64,000 nucleotides of DNA from Porphyrobacter sp. AAP60 (GCF_001296025.1 NZ_LJHV01000002.1:620001-684000), one strand, 5' to 3'; numbered from the stretch's first letter, positions 8,649 to 19,726 are shown. Made by a program: numbers and translations. Notes: generated from the sequence alone by a model not told the origin.

Positions 8649-11192
8649 ATGGCAGGACAGCATCACATGCGCGCGTTGGGGCGCAAGGGCGACGGGGACA
8701 ACACCGCAGGCGAGGCTGCGGGGATGGCGGAAAGCGCGCCGGACGCATTGGACCTCGACCTGGGCGAGATCTGGCTCGAAGAAGCCGAGCCTGCCGAGCA
8801 ACCCACACGGTTCGGCTGGATTGCCCCCACGCTCGCGGTCCTTGCTGCGGCCGCGTGGACTGCCTTTTTCGGCTGGGCGCATAGCCCTGCGATACTGGCC
8901 CGCCCGGCACCCGACCTATGGGCGACTTTGCTGGTGCAATGGTCTGTGCCCGTCGCACTGATAGGAATTGTGTGGCTACTTGCGATGCGCTCGTCCCGCG
9001 CCGAGGCACGCCGCTTTGCTGCAGCCGCTGCGATGATGAACCAGGAAAGCGCTGCGCTGGAAGAACGGCTGAAAGTGGTGAACCGCGAACTCAGCCTCGC
9101 CCGCGAATTTCTCGCCGCACAATCGCGCGACCTTGAATCGCTCGGCCGGATCGCGGCGGAACGCATTTCAACGCACGCAGCGGAATTGCAGACGCTCATC
9201 ACCAGCAACGGCGCGCAGGTCGATGCAATCGGTGCCACCAGCGACACGGCGCTGGGCAACATGAACCGCCTGCGCGAAGACCTGCCGGTGATCGCCAACG
9301 CGGCGCGCGACGTCGCCAATCAGATCGGCGGCGCGGGGCGCAATGCACAGGAACAGCTCGAACGAATGGTGTCGGGGTTCGAGCGGCTCAACACATTCGG
9401 CACAGCGAGCGAAGCTCAGGTGCGAAGCCTCGGCACGCGGGTGGGCGAGACCCTCACCGGGTTCGAGGATCAACTCGGCCGGATAGAAGCGCTGGTGGGC
9501 AAACGCTTCGTCGCATTGCAATCAGACGCCGAGGCCTATCGTGCGCAGCTCGACACGCTCGAGGCCGAGGCGCTATCCGCCCTGGGCGAACGCGCACGGC
9601 AGACATCTTCAGAAGCCGAGGCGCTCGCTGCGAAACTGCGCACCACAAGCGAAACGGTGCGTGTGCAACTTGAAGAAAGCATCGCCAGTCTGCACGCGGG
9701 ACTGGTCGAAAAATTGCGACTGGTCGACGAAATCGACCAAGCAACCGGCGCTGCGTCGCAGAAGCGCATCGAACAGCTGCGTGCCGAAGTGGCTGACTTC
9801 GAACAGCAGATGGCTGAACGCAGCCTCGCGCTGGGCGAACAGATCGAACAGCGCCAGGCCGCATTCGAAACCCACGAAGCGCAGGCAAGCGAAGTGCTGG
9901 CACAGCGCCTTTCCGCCCTGGATGATGCACTTGCGCAGCGACGTGAAGCACAGATTGCCGATACCAACGAGTTGCTGGTTCACGGTGAGGCGATTGTCGC
10001 CAGACTCGATGAACTAGGACGATTGATGGATGCTATCGGCCAGCAGGGCGTAGCTGCTCGCGAAAGCCTTGCCGCGGGGCTTGGCTCGCTTGGCGAACAA
10101 CTCGCGGAAAAGCGCGCCGCCCTCGCCGAAACAGAAGTACGGTTGTCTGCCCTGACGGAAAGCGGCATCCGCCTGCTGGAGATTATCCAGTCCGGCGCCC
10201 GCGCCACCCGCGAAGACCTGCCAGCAGCAATCGTCACCGCCCAGACCGCACTCTCTGCAGCCGAAGCACGGGCAGAAAATGTCAACCAGCTGATGCTGCA
10301 GTCAAGCCAGCAGGGCAGCGATCTGTCGGAATATCTACTTAACACTCGCAGCGAGATTGATGCGGCCGAAGGTGCGATTGCCCGGTTCAAGGATAAGCTT
10401 GCCGAAGGCAGCGAAGATGCCCTCGCCCGACTGCAAGGCTTGCGCGGCGGGTTTGCACGGCTGGCCGAGGAGAGCGGCGCGCTTGCCACCAGTTCGCAAG
10501 AGCAGCTCCGGGACGCGCTCGGCATGCTTGAAAACGCCATTACCCACGCGTTCGAAACGCTTGATCAGGGCGCGCGCGAAAAAACAATTTCCCTTGCCCA
10601 GACCATCGGGGGCGAGGCGGTAGAGGCGCTGGAGCGCAGCCTGCGCAGCGAGGCGGCAGCGACCATCGGCAAGCTGGAACAGGCAGCCGCCCATGCCTCG
10701 GGCGTTGGCAGGGAAGCGACAATCCAGTTGCGCGATCAGCTGGTGCGAGTGAACGAGCTCACCGGCAATCTCGAACAGCGCGTTGCCCACGCCCGCGAGC
10801 TGGCCGAAGAACAGGTGAACAACGATTTCTCGCGGCGGATGGCATTGATCACCGACAGCCTGAATTCGGCCGCGATTGACATCACGTCGGCGCTTTCGAC
10901 CGAGGTTACGGACACGGCATGGGATGCCTATCTGAAAGGCGATCGCGGCATCTTCACCCGCCGGGCCGTGCGCCTGATCGACAATGGCACCGCCAAGGAT
11001 ATTGCTGCGCTTTATGGCGAAGATGAAACCTTCAAAGCCAACGTCAGCCGCTACATCCACGATTTCGAAGCGATGCTACGAGCTATGCTGTCCACCCGCG
11101 ACGGCCACGTTCTGAGCGTGACAGTGCTGGGATCGGAGATGGGCAAGCTTTACGTTGCGCTAGCTCAGGCGATCCAGCGCTTCCGAAATTAA
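8649..11192 (+). CDS. Large coiled-coil inner-membrane protein, unknown function
   Basis: The 847-residue protein starts with about 55 polar, acidic residues. Two hydrophobic helices follow (about 57-76 and 92-113), placing both ends in the cytoplasm. From about 115 to 730 it is nearly continuous heptad-like helix rich in Glu, Ala, Leu, Gln and Arg, typical of long coiled coil. A compact C-terminal region from about 730 includes DAYLKGDRGIFTRRAV and a final helical segment. The open frame extends upstream to 7509, but that part is antisense to the transferase-like and Hpt-like genes. ATG 8649 is the first start clear of those genes, although its ribosome site is weak. A structural, polar-organising or chemoreceptor-like scaffold role is conceivable. 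I recognise no named family. It converges with and overlaps the DUF1467 gene by four bases. Confidence 0.75.
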   Translation: MAGQHHMRALGRKGDGDNTAGEAAGMAESAPDALDLDLGEIWLEEAEPAEQPTRFGWIAPTLAVLAAAAWTAFFGWAHSPAILARPAPDLWATLLVQWSVPVALIGIVWLLAMRSSRAEARRFAAAAAMMNQESAALEERLKVVNRELSLAREFLAAQSRDLESLGRIAAERISTHAAELQTLITSNGAQVDAIGATSDTALGNMNRLREDLPVIANAARDVANQIGGAGRNAQEQLERMVSGFERLNTFGTASEAQVRSLGTRVGETLTGFEDQLGRIEALVGKRFVALQSDAEAYRAQLDTLEAEALSALGERARQTSSEAEALAAKLRTTSETVRVQLEESIASLHAGLVEKLRLVDEIDQATGAASQKRIEQLRAEVADFEQQMAERSLALGEQIEQRQAAFETHEAQASEVLAQRLSALDDALAQRREAQIADTNELLVHGEAIVARLDELGRLMDAIGQQGVAARESLAAGLGSLGEQLAEKRAALAETEVRLSALTESGIRLLEIIQSGARATREDLPAAIVTAQTALSAAEARAENVNQLMLQSSQQGSDLSEYLLNTRSEIDAAEGAIARFKDKLAEGSEDALARLQGLRGGFARLAEESGALATSSQEQLRDALGMLENAITHAFETLDQGAREKTISLAQTIGGEAVEALERSLRSEAAATIGKLEQAAAHASGVGREATIQLRDQLVRVNELTGNLEQRVAHARELAEEQVNNDFSRRMALITDSLNSAAIDITSALSTEVTDTAWDAYLKGDRGIFTRRAVRLIDNGTAKDIAALYGEDETFKANVSRYIHDFEAMLRAMLSTRDGHVLSVTVLGSEMGKLYVALAQAIQRFRN

Positions 11193-11470
11193 CCCGCCGC
11201 AGCGGGCGGCTTGGGCAGAATGTCGATATCTGCGACCGTGATCCAGCCATAATGGTAATTGGCGACGAACAGGGCTGTCGCCAAAGCCGCTACCACCAAT
11301 GCCCGTGCAGCAACCTTGGCCGGCCGGAAATCGACCGGGGCGCTTTCGGCTTGCCCCGGCACTTTTTCCACCCCTGCCTCATCAGCGGTACGAACACCGA
11401 ATGGCAACATGACGAAGGCACTCATCACGAAAAACAGGAAGTAAATCGCTGCAATCGAAGTGATCTGCAT
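11189..11470 (-). CDS. DUF1467 family small membrane protein
   Basis: The 93-residue protein has two hydrophobic helices, one at the N-terminus (about 5-24) and one near 55-72. Between them lies the conserved PFGVRT segment and a Gly/Pro-rich link ending in APVDFRPAK, which is the pattern of alphaproteobacterial DUF1467 proteins. Its function is unknown; in the family it often lies next to the RNase J gene, as here. Its start codon shares a base with the rnj stop at 11470, so the two are coupled. It is the last gene of the long leftward run. Confidence 0.85.
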   Translation of the reverse strand: MQITSIAAIYFLFFVMSAFVMLPFGVRTADEAGVEKVPGQAESAPVDFRPAKVAARALVVAALATALFVANYHYGWITVADIDILPKPPAAAG

Positions 11471-13125
11471 CAGGCGGCAGCCCCGGGCATCACCACGCGG
11501 ACCTGTGGTTTCTTCCCCGACCAGCGCTGCGCCGCACGCCGGGCGGCAAGCCGCGCAGCTTCGCGGATCACCGTTGTATCGCGCGCGTCCTTGCCCTTGA
11601 GCCGGTTGATCGCTGTCAGCACATCGCCGGATGCTTCTTCCAGAAACGCGGGCAGATCCTCATCGAGCGGCAGGCCGATTACCTCGATCACCGGCTTGGC
11701 ACCCCGCGCAAGCACCACCACAAGCACGCCGTCTTGTGCGATCCGGCGGCGCATGGTGATCGCGTCGCCATTGGCAGGGGCGATGATATCGCCATCCAGC
11801 ACCAGTCGGCCCGCGCGCACCTCGGCGAGCTTGCCAGGCTTGCCCGGGGCAAGGCGGACAATGTCGCCGTTCTTCTGCAGCACCTGCGATGGAATGCCGC
11901 TTTCCTTGCCGACCCGCGCCTGCTCGGCCATGTGGCGGATCTCGCCATGCACCGGCACCAGCACTTGCGGACGCAACCATTCGTAGAGCGCCTCCAGTTC
12001 GGGGCGCCCCGGATGGCCGGAAACATGGATGAAGGCCTGACGGTCTGTCACCATCTGGATCCCGCGGGCGGCCAGCTGGTTCTGGATCTTGCCGATCGGG
12101 ATTTCATTGCCAGGAATCTGGCGCGACGAGAACAGCACCACATCGCCCGCGGCCAATTCGATCGGGTGGTTATTGTCCGCCATCCGGCCCAGCGCGGCAC
12201 GAGGTTCGCCCTGCCCGCCAGTTGCGATGATCAGCACTTCGCCACGCGGGAGCCCCATTGCGGTATCGAAATTGACCGGGGTCGGGAAATCTTCAAGATA
12301 CCCATTGTCCTGCGCCACATCGATAATCCGGTCTAGCGATCGTCCGGCAACGCAAATCTGGCGCCCGGTCTCGCGCGCAACTTCGCCCAGCGTGTGCAGA
12401 CGGGCAACATTGCTGGCGAAGGTCGTCACGACGACGCGCTTGCCCTTGTGGCGCGCGACCTCTTCCATCAGCGCACGGTGAACCGCGCCCTCCGAGCCGG
12501 AGGGTTCGGGATTGAACACATTGGTGGAATCGCACACCAGCGCCAGCACGCCTTCATCGCCGATTTCGCGCAGTTCCTCTTCTGTCGCAGGCTCACCGAT
12601 GATCGGTTCTTCGTCCAGCTTCCAATCGCCAGTGTGGAAGATGCGCCCGTGCGGTGTGTCGATGATCAGCGCGTTGCCTTCGGCGATCGAATGCGCCAGC
12701 GGCAGGTAGCTGACGGTGAACGGGCCAAGCTCGATCTCGCCGTGATCATCCTCGATAATGTTGAGTTCGACTTTACCCAGCAGGCCCGCTTCTTCGAGCT
12801 TGCGTGCCACCAGATCGGCGGTGAACGGCGTCGCATAAAGCGGCACGCCGAGTTCGCCCGCAAAATAGGGCACAGCGCCGATGTGATCCTCGTGAGCATG
12901 GGTCAACACAATCCCCAGCAGGTCTTTCGCACGCTCCTCGATGAAATCGAGATCGGCAAACACCAGATCGACGCCGGGATATTCTGTGCCGGAAAAGGTC
13001 ATGCCCAGATCGACCATGATCCATTTGCCCTGACAGCCATAGAGATTGACATTCATGCCAATCTCGCCGGAGCCTCCGAGGGCAAGGAAAAGCAATTCGT
13101 CTTCCGGGGTAAAATCGTTTTTCAC
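11470..13125 (-). CDS. rnj: Ribonuclease J
   Basis: RNase J is a metallo-beta-lactamase/beta-CASP nuclease that degrades and matures RNA, with 5'-3' exonuclease activity in the family. The metal-binding motif HAHEDH is at 76-81, and further conserved histidines occur in SLAHS-like and HTGDWK segments. The beta-CASP region shows SGHPGRPE and LVPVHGEIRHM. At 551 residues it has the usual length. It coexists with RNase E in this window, which is common in alphaproteobacteria, so the two probably share mRNA turnover. coaX lies 23 bases upstream and DUF1467 overlaps downstream. Confidence 0.93.
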   Translation of the reverse strand: MKNDFTPEDELLFLALGGSGEIGMNVNLYGCQGKWIMVDLGMTFSGTEYPGVDLVFADLDFIEERAKDLLGIVLTHAHEDHIGAVPYFAGELGVPLYATPFTADLVARKLEEAGLLGKVELNIIEDDHGEIELGPFTVSYLPLAHSIAEGNALIIDTPHGRIFHTGDWKLDEEPIIGEPATEEELREIGDEGVLALVCDSTNVFNPEPSGSEGAVHRALMEEVARHKGKRVVVTTFASNVARLHTLGEVARETGRQICVAGRSLDRIIDVAQDNGYLEDFPTPVNFDTAMGLPRGEVLIIATGGQGEPRAALGRMADNNHPIELAAGDVVLFSSRQIPGNEIPIGKIQNQLAARGIQMVTDRQAFIHVSGHPGRPELEALYEWLRPQVLVPVHGEIRHMAEQARVGKESGIPSQVLQKNGDIVRLAPGKPGKLAEVRAGRLVLDGDIIAPANGDAITMRRRIAQDGVLVVVLARGAKPVIEVIGLPLDEDLPAFLEEASGDVLTAINRLKGKDARDTTVIREAARLAARRAAQRWSGKKPQVRVVMPGAAA

Positions 13126-13148
13126 ATTTTCTCTTACGTTGGGAACAG

Positions 13149-13943
13149 TCAGGCGGTTTCAGCCTGACGGGCCAGGATTGCGAGACCATCAAGAGTGAGA
13201 TCTGCATCGACGTGATCGAAGATATCGGTCGCGTCATCGAACAATATGGCGAGTCCGCCTGTGGCTACAACCTTGGCCGGGCGACCGATCTCGGCTTTCA
13301 TGCGTGCAACCATGCCCTCCATCATCGCGACATAGCCCCAGAACACACCGATCAGCATCTGATCTTCGGTGTTGCGGCCGATGACACTGCGCGAAGAAGG
13401 CGCGCGGATGGCGATGCGCGGCAGCTTGGCGGTCTTGCCGACCAGCGCATCGAGCGACAGGTTGATCCCCGGCGCAATCGATCCGCCTTTGTACGCACCG
13501 GCAAAATCCACTGCCTCGAACTTGGTCGCCGTGCCGAAATCGACCACGATCAAATCGCCGCCATATTTGTGATGCGCCGCGAGGATATTCAGCGCGCGGT
13601 CGGCACCAAGCGACGAGGGCTGATCGACATCAATCTCGAACTGCCACGCAGCCCTGCCCTGACCTGCAAACATCGGGGTGATGCCGAAATATTTCTGGCA
13701 CAATACGGTAAGGTTATGATCGGCGCGCGGCACAACCGAGGCGACAATGATCTGCGTGATCGCTTCACGCGCCACACCTTCGATGGCGAGCAATTGCAGC
13801 AGCCACACCGCATATTCGTCACCCGTACGGCGTGGATCGGTGGCAATGCGCCAGCGCGCGCGGATGGTGTGCGTGCCATCCTCGTCATAAGTGAACAGGG
13901 CGAAGACGACATTGGTGTTCCCGACATCGGCAGCGAGCAACAT
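13149..13943 (-). CDS. coaX: Type III pantothenate kinase
   Basis: CoaX phosphorylates pantothenate with ATP in the first step of coenzyme A synthesis. The 264-residue protein begins [17 protein letters not shown], the ASKHA phosphate loop of the family. It continues with the conserved [10 protein letters not shown] and [14 protein letters not shown] segments, and PGI(N)LS-type and VATGGLA motifs follow. Length and motif order are normal for a type III enzyme, which is not feedback-inhibited by CoA as type I enzymes are. It lies between birA and rnj in the same orientation, an arrangement known in related genomes. Confidence 0.94.
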   Translation of the reverse strand: MLLAADVGNTNVVFALFTYDEDGTHTIRARWRIATDPRRTGDEYAVWLLQLLAIEGVAREAITQIIVASVVPRADHNLTVLCQKYFGITPMFAGQGRAAWQFEIDVDQPSSLGADRALNILAAHHKYGGDLIVVDFGTATKFEAVDFAGAYKGGSIAPGINLSLDALVGKTAKLPRIAIRAPSSRSVIGRNTEDQMLIGVFWGYVAMMEGMVARMKAEIGRPAKVVATGGLAILFDDATDIFDHVDADLTLDGLAILARQAETA

Positions 13944-13960
13944 TGGAGGCGTTCCTTTAT

Positions 13961-14686
13961 TCAGGATATGTCGCCTGCGCGAATGACACGTTCGCTGCCA
14001 TCCGCCAAGCGCAGCCGCAGGGCACCGTCGCTTTCTTCAAGCCCGGCAAAGGAGCCAGAGAGCCGCGACCCGTCAGTATCATGAACGGTCACAGGCGACC
14101 CCTGCGCATGGATCGAGGCACCGAGAAATCGGCCCAATGTCGCGCCCAGCCCGTGCATCCGCCAATCGGCAAGCCGGGCCGAAAAATGTCTTGCAAGGCT
14201 TCGGGCGAAATCTTCGGGCGGAAGGGGCGAGGCGACTTGGGCCAGCGCGGCGGTCTTGCGATCGGGCAAGTCGGGCGCGCGGGCGAGGTTGACCCCGATG
14301 CCTACCACGACCCGGCCTTTGACCATTTCGAGCAGGATCCCCGAAAGCTTGCCGCCGCCGAGCAAAACGTCGTTCGGCCACTTGAGCGCGAGGTCGTCCC
14401 TCTCCCCCAAAGCCTCGCCCGCTGCATCCCAGACGGCAAGTGCGGCGACGAAGCTGAGCGTAGCAGGAGGCGGGTCGCCCTGTGTCACCTTTACGGCACA
14501 TGACCCCATGAAATTGCCCGCTCCATCGAACCATTCGCGGCCTTGCCGCCCGCGACCGGCAGTCTGACGCCGCGCCACCAGCCACCTGCCCTCCGGCCAA
14601 GCTTCACCCGCACGTATCGCGTTGGCGATATCGGCGTTGGTCGAGCCTGTTTCCTCAACCAGCGTGTTGACGGATGCGTCGATCAA
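13961..14686 (-). CDS. birA: Biotin--[acetyl-CoA-carboxylase] ligase
   Basis: This enzyme activates biotin as biotinyl-AMP and attaches it to the carboxylase carrier protein. Key segments are ETGSTNAD near the N-terminus, then GRGRQGREW (the biotinyl-AMP loop), and KWPNDVLL with GGKLSGIL. The protein is about 241 residues and lacks the N-terminal winged helix of E. coli BirA, so it should be a ligase without repressor function. No ATG is available near the conserved start. TTG 14686, which overlaps the nuoN stop as TTGA, is the most plausible start; an upstream open frame to 14797 is antisense-free but overlaps nuoN. It follows nuoN directly, as in many alphaproteobacteria. Confidence 0.92.
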   Translation of the reverse strand: MIDASVNTLVEETGSTNADIANAIRAGEAWPEGRWLVARRQTAGRGRQGREWFDGAGNFMGSCAVKVTQGDPPPATLSFVAALAVWDAAGEALGERDDLALKWPNDVLLGGGKLSGILLEMVKGRVVVGIGVNLARAPDLPDRKTAALAQVASPLPPEDFARSLARHFSARLADWRMHGLGATLGRFLGASIHAQGSPVTVHDTDGSRLSGSFAGLEESDGALRLRLADGSERVIRAGDIS

Positions 14687-16161
14687 ACCGCGAGGAACAG
14701 CGAGGCAGCGGCCTTGTCGGCCAGATCGGTCAAGGAAGGCGTGAGCAGATAGCCCAGCGGCGAAATGATCAGGGCCGTCAGCCCCAACAGCGACCAATGC
14801 GCAGCGCCGCTCTTGCCCGTCACAACACCCGAGGGTGCGTCAAAAAACATCACTTTAACAAACTTGATGTAATAGAACGCCCCGATCACGCTGGCTGCAA
14901 TGGCAATCGCGCCAAAGGCCACAAGGCCCGCTTCGACCGTCGCCTGAAACACCACGAACTTGCCATAGAAGCCTAGCAGCGGCGGAATGCCCGCAAGGCT
15001 GAACATGAACACCAAAAGCGCCCATGCAATCGCCGGACGAGTGACGGAGAGGCCACGAATGTCGGCGAAGGTTTCAAACAGCGCCCCATCATCGTCGCGA
15101 AGCATCAACAGCGCGGTGAAGCTGCCGATGCTCATTGCGACATAAATGAACAGATAAACGAGCATCGCGCTCGCACCATCGGCATTGGCCACTGCGAGGC
15201 CCAGCAGGATAAAACCGATGTTGTTGATCGACGAATAGGCCAGCAACCGCTTCAGGTTTTCCTGTCCGATTGCCCCGAGCGCGCCGAATATGATCGAAGC
15301 GAGCGCGGTGAACATCACAATCTGCTGCCAGGCGGGAACCTGCGCGCCGAACACTTCGAACACCACACGCGCGGTCAAAGCGACCGCGGCGACCTTGGGC
15401 GCGGTGGCAAAGAAGGCGGTGACGGGTGTCGGCGCACCCTCGTAAACGTCCGGCGTCCACATGTGGAACGGCACGGCAGACACCTTGAAGGCAAGGCCCG
15501 AAAGCACAAAGATAACACCGAACAGCGCACCCAGGCCCATTTCGCCAGTCAGACCGGCGCGAACAGCGGTGAAGCCCGTGCCACCGGTAAAGCCGTAGAG
15601 CAGGCTCATGCCGTAGAGCAGGATGCCCGAGGCCAGCGCCCCAAGCACGAAATACTTCAGACCAGCCTCGCCCGAACGTGTGTCGCGCCGCAGGATTGCC
15701 GCCAGAACATAGGCCGACAAACTGTTGAGTTCGAGCCCGAGGTAAAGGCTCATGAAATCATTGGCCGAAACCATGATGCTCATGCCGACCGCCGCGAACA
15801 GGATCAGCACCGGGTATTCGGCGCGCATGCCGCGTTCGACCCCGGCTGCCGCACTGTTGAAGAACGCAGGCGCGACCATCAGGGCAGCTATGGCGGAGAG
15901 GTAGATCAGCGCTTTGGCGAACAGCGCAAAGCTATCGATCTTGAGCAACCCGCCAAAGGCCAGCGTTGCCGGACCATCGGTGCCAAAATGCAGACCCGGT
16001 ACCAGCAGAAAGCCGGCGACGAACAGTCCCGCAGCCGCTGCGATGGCGACTTGCCGCGCGGCCTTGTCGCCGCCCCATGCGGCAGCCAGCAGCAGCACAA
16101 GACCCGTGAAGCTTAGCAAGAGCTCGGGCAAGACGAGTGCAAAGGAGTGAGCGAAATCCAT
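14683..16161 (-). CDS. nuoN: NADH-quinone oxidoreductase subunit N
   Basis: NuoN is one of three antiporter-like membrane subunits that move protons in complex I. The 492-residue protein is composed of about 14 hydrophobic helices. It carries family segments such as PDVYEGAPTPVTAF and LLAYSSINNIGFILLG, with the lysine-bearing discontinuous helices expected. ATG 16161 (MDFAHSF) is chosen because it shares a base with the nuoM stop. A longer frame to 16377 lies within nuoM and is rejected. It is the last core gene of the nuo operon, followed by overlapping birA. Confidence 0.96.
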   Translation of the reverse strand: MDFAHSFALVLPELLLSFTGLVLLLAAAWGGDKAARQVAIAAAAGLFVAGFLLVPGLHFGTDGPATLAFGGLLKIDSFALFAKALIYLSAIAALMVAPAFFNSAAAGVERGMRAEYPVLILFAAVGMSIMVSANDFMSLYLGLELNSLSAYVLAAILRRDTRSGEAGLKYFVLGALASGILLYGMSLLYGFTGGTGFTAVRAGLTGEMGLGALFGVIFVLSGLAFKVSAVPFHMWTPDVYEGAPTPVTAFFATAPKVAAVALTARVVFEVFGAQVPAWQQIVMFTALASIIFGALGAIGQENLKRLLAYSSINNIGFILLGLAVANADGASAMLVYLFIYVAMSIGSFTALLMLRDDDGALFETFADIRGLSVTRPAIAWALLVFMFSLAGIPPLLGFYGKFVVFQATVEAGLVAFGAIAIAASVIGAFYYIKFVKVMFFDAPSGVVTGKSGAAHWSLLGLTALIISPLGYLLTPSLTDLADKAAASLFLAV

Positions 16162-17711
16162 TAGTGCGCGCCCTCCTTGGCGCTCGAATGTTCTGGCATC
16201 GCATTGGCCGCCTCTGCCCGCGGAGCGCCCGCAGCCAGCGCTGCATCGCTTGCCGGGGCAGCAGCTGCAAGACGGGCATCGAGAACCGCAATATCGGCCC
16301 GCATCGGCGCGAGGAAGCTTTCGGGATAGACCCCCATCCACAACACAGCGGCCGCAATCGGCGCCATCATCACCCACTCGCGGGCACTGATGTCACGCAT
16401 CGCGGCGGCATCCTCGTTGACCTGACCTCCAAACGCCACACGGCGATAGAGGTAGAGCATATAGGCCGCGCCCAATATTATCCCGGTGGTGCATATCAGC
16501 GCCACGAGGCTCGACGTCTGGTAGATGCCTGCCAGTGAAAGGAACTCGCCCACAAATCCGCTGGTGCCCGGCAGGCCGATGCTCGCCATGGTGAACAATA
16601 GGAAGAACAGCGCGTAATAGGGCATGTTGATCGCCAGCCCGCCGTAACGCGCGATCTCGCGGGTGTGGAGGCGGTCGTAGAGCACCCCCACGCACAGGAA
16701 CAACGCGCCCGATACGAGGCCGTGGGACAGCATCACGATCATCGCGCCTTCAAGCCCCTGCACATTGAAAGCGAACAGGCCGACGGTCACGATCGCCATG
16801 TGCGCGACCGAGGAATAGGCGATCAGCTTCTTCATGTCGGCCTGCACCAGCGCGACCAGCGAGGTATAGACCACCGCGATCATCGACAGGGTGAATACCA
16901 GCCATGCGAACTGTGCAGAAGCCTCGGGGAACATCGGCAAGCTGAAGCGGATGAAGCCGTAACCGCCGAGCTTCAGCAGCACGCCAGCCAGAATAACCGA
17001 GCCCGCCGTCGGCGCCTGCACGTGAGCATCGGGCAACCAGGTGTGAAGCGGCCACATCGGCACCTTTACCGCGAAGCTCGCAAAGAAGGCCAACCACAGC
17101 CACGTCTGCGCCCCAGGCGGGAAGCTGTATTGCATCAGTGTCGGGATGTCGGATGTGCCGGCTTCGGCCACCATCCAGAACATCGCGATCAGCATCAGGA
17201 CCGATCCCAGCAGCGTGTAGAGAAAGAACTTGTAGCTGGCGTAAATACGATTGTCCCCGCCCCACACCCCGATGATCAGATACATCGGAATGAGGCCAGC
17301 CTCGAAGAAGACGTAGAACAGGAACAGGTCCTGCGCGGCGAAGGTGCCGATCATCAGCACTTCCATGAACAGGAAAGCGGCCATGTATTCACCGACGCGC
17401 TTCTGCACCGATTCCCAGCTGGCCAGAATGCAGACCGGCATCAGGAACACGCTGAGCACGATCAGCATCAGCGCGATCCCGTCGATGCCCAGTGCATAGC
17501 TGAAGCCTGCAAACAGGTCAGCCCGCTCGGTGAACTGCCACTGCGGGCCGCCGATCTGGTAATTGGACCACAGCACGACGCCCAGAACAAACGTAACAAG
17601 CGTCGCTCCGAGCGCGATCCAGCGGGCAGCATTGCCACCTGAAAACAGGCACGCGGCTGCCCCTGCCAGGGGCACGAGCATCATCAGAGACAGGATGGGA
17701 AGGCCTTCCAT
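16161..17711 (-). CDS. nuoM: NADH-quinone oxidoreductase subunit M
   Basis: NuoM is the second antiporter-like proton-pumping subunit of complex I. The 516-residue protein is polytopic, with conserved [33 protein letters not shown] and [12 protein letters not shown] segments that include the key lysines of the transport path. The C-terminus has a roughly 40-residue Ala-rich cytoplasmic or loop tail ([16 protein letters not shown]). It lies 14 bases after nuoL and overlaps nuoN by one base as TAATG. Confidence 0.97.
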   Translation of the reverse strand: MEGLPILSLMMLVPLAGAAACLFSGGNAARWIALGATLVTFVLGVVLWSNYQIGGPQWQFTERADLFAGFSYALGIDGIALMLIVLSVFLMPVCILASWESVQKRVGEYMAAFLFMEVLMIGTFAAQDLFLFYVFFEAGLIPMYLIIGVWGGDNRIYASYKFFLYTLLGSVLMLIAMFWMVAEAGTSDIPTLMQYSFPPGAQTWLWLAFFASFAVKVPMWPLHTWLPDAHVQAPTAGSVILAGVLLKLGGYGFIRFSLPMFPEASAQFAWLVFTLSMIAVVYTSLVALVQADMKKLIAYSSVAHMAIVTVGLFAFNVQGLEGAMIVMLSHGLVSGALFLCVGVLYDRLHTREIARYGGLAINMPYYALFFLLFTMASIGLPGTSGFVGEFLSLAGIYQTSSLVALICTTGIILGAAYMLYLYRRVAFGGQVNEDAAAMRDISAREWVMMAPIAAAVLWMGVYPESFLAPMRADIAVLDARLAAAAPASDAALAAGAPRAEAANAMPEHSSAKEGAH

Positions 17712-17725
17712 TACGAAGCGCGCTC

Positions 17726-19720
17726 CTAAAGCAAAACGAAGGTGATAGCGGCGACCAGCCCGAGCAGCATGATCAACGCGTAGGTGTAGACGTAGCCGGA
17801 CTGGATCGACTTGGCGGCAACAGAGCCGCGCTCGACAGCCCAGGCGATGCCATTGGGGCCGAAGCGATCAATGATGCCGACATCGCCGATCTTCCAGAAC
17901 TGCCGTCCCAGCCAAAAGGCCGGCTTCACGAAGATCGCGTCATAGAGCTCGTCGAAATACCACTTGCGATAGACAAAATTGTGCAGCGCCGGGAAGGTCG
18001 CGACGAACCTGCCGGGAATATCGGGCTTGGCGATGTAGGCCACGTAAGCACCCGCAAAGCCGAGCAGCATCACGATCAGCGCTGAATACTTTACCCAATA
18101 GGGCACCGCATGCATCGCGTGAATGAGGTTCTCGTTGTAAAATATCGAGCCGCCCCAAAAGGCCGCGCTGTCAAGGAAAGCGGGAGCGAAGACCTGCCCT
18201 GCGGCAATGGCACCAATCGTCAGCACGCCGAGCGGAACCAGCATCGACACCGGGCTTTCATGCGGGTGGTAACCGCCAGTGGTATCCTCGCCCGCATCGG
18301 CCGGGGTCTTGTGGACCGAATGCTGGATATGCTCGCTTTCGATCCAGCGCGGCTTGCCCCAGAAGGTCAGGAACATCAGGCGCCACGAATAGAAGCTGGT
18401 CAGCAGCGCCGCGCCCACGCCCAGCCAGAAGGCGGTCGTGGAAATCGCCGTGCCGCGCGCAAAGGCTACTTCGAGCACGGCATCCTTCGACCAGAACCCG
18501 GCAAAGCCAACGCCGAGGTGATAGACCCCCAGCCCGGTGATCGCCAGCGTCCCCGCCAGCATCGCATAGAAAGTGAACGGGATCGCCTTACGCAGGCCGC
18601 CGTAATAGCGCATGTCCTGTTCGTGGTGCATCGCATGGATCACGCTGCCTGCGCCCAGGAACAGCAGCGCCTTGAAGAAGGCGTGAGTGAACAGGTGGAA
18701 CATCGCCACCCCGTAAGCGCCCACCCCTGCGGCAAAGAACATGTAGCCCAGCTGCGAGCAGGTCGAATAGGCGATCACCCGTTTGATGTCCCACTGAGTC
18801 GTGCCGATGGTCGCAGCAAAGAAGCAGGTCGCGGCTCCGATCACGGTGACTATCATCAGCGCGGTCGGCGCGGTTTCGAACATCGGTGAGAGACGGCACA
18901 ACATGAACACGCCTGCCGTCACCATGGTCGCCGCGTGGATCAACGCGGACACAGGCGTCGGCCCCTCCATCGCATCGGGCAGCCATGTGTGCAGGCCAAG
19001 CTGTGCCGACTTGCCCATCGCTCCGATGAACAAGAGGATGCACAGGATATCCATAGTGTAGAGCCGCATACCGACGAAGGTGATCGTCGATCCGCTCATG
19101 CCCGGAGCCGCCGCCAGAATCTCGGGGATCGAGGTCGTCTGGAACACCAGATAGGTACCGAAGATGCCGAGCATGAAGCCCAAGTCACCCACACGGTTGA
19201 CCACAAAGGCCTTGATTGCCGCAGCACCCGCACTCGGTTTTTTGAACCAGAACCCGATCAGCAGATAGGACGCAAGGCCCACGCCTTCCCATCCGAAGAA
19301 CATCTGCACGAGGTTATCGGCGGTCACAAGCATCAGCATCGCGAAGGTGAACAGCGAAAGGTAAGCGAAGAAGCGCGGCTGATCCGGGTCTTCGTCCATG
19401 TACCCCCACGAATAGAGATGCACCAGCGCAGACACCGAATTGATCACGACCAACATGATCGCGGTCAGCGTATCGACCCGCAGGCTCCAATCGAAGCTCA
19501 GCGTGCCGCTTTCGACCCACTTGAGAACAGGCACGACTTCGGCGGTTTCAGTCCCGCCAAGAAAACCCAGGAAAATCGGCCAGCTCAGGCCTGCCGACAA
19601 TAGCAGCGCGCCGGTTGTAATGGATTTTGCTGCCAGATTGCCCAGCATCCGGTTGCCCAGCCCTGCAATCAGGGCAGCCAGCAACGGCCCGAAAACGATG
19701 ATAAGGATTTGCGTAGCCAC
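17726..19720 (-). CDS. nuoL: NADH-quinone oxidoreductase subunit L
   Basis: NuoL is the distal antiporter-like subunit of complex I. Besides about 14 core helices, the family carries a long lateral helix that braces the membrane arm. The 664-residue length fits. Conserved stretches are [34 protein letters not shown] and [15 protein letters not shown]. The C-terminal third contains the lateral helix region and a final membrane anchor. It begins six bases after the nuoK stop, keeping the usual K-L-M-N order. Confidence 0.97.
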   Translation of the reverse strand: MATQILIIVFGPLLAALIAGLGNRMLGNLAAKSITTGALLLSAGLSWPIFLGFLGGTETAEVVPVLKWVESGTLSFDWSLRVDTLTAIMLVVINSVSALVHLYSWGYMDEDPDQPRFFAYLSLFTFAMLMLVTADNLVQMFFGWEGVGLASYLLIGFWFKKPSAGAAAIKAFVVNRVGDLGFMLGIFGTYLVFQTTSIPEILAAAPGMSGSTITFVGMRLYTMDILCILLFIGAMGKSAQLGLHTWLPDAMEGPTPVSALIHAATMVTAGVFMLCRLSPMFETAPTALMIVTVIGAATCFFAATIGTTQWDIKRVIAYSTCSQLGYMFFAAGVGAYGVAMFHLFTHAFFKALLFLGAGSVIHAMHHEQDMRYYGGLRKAIPFTFYAMLAGTLAITGLGVYHLGVGFAGFWSKDAVLEVAFARGTAISTTAFWLGVGAALLTSFYSWRLMFLTFWGKPRWIESEHIQHSVHKTPADAGEDTTGGYHPHESPVSMLVPLGVLTIGAIAAGQVFAPAFLDSAAFWGGSIFYNENLIHAMHAVPYWVKYSALIVMLLGFAGAYVAYIAKPDIPGRFVATFPALHNFVYRKWYFDELYDAIFVKPAFWLGRQFWKIGDVGIIDRFGPNGIAWAVERGSVAAKSIQSGYVYTYALIMLLGLVAAITFVLL

Positions 19721-19726
19721 CGGCGC

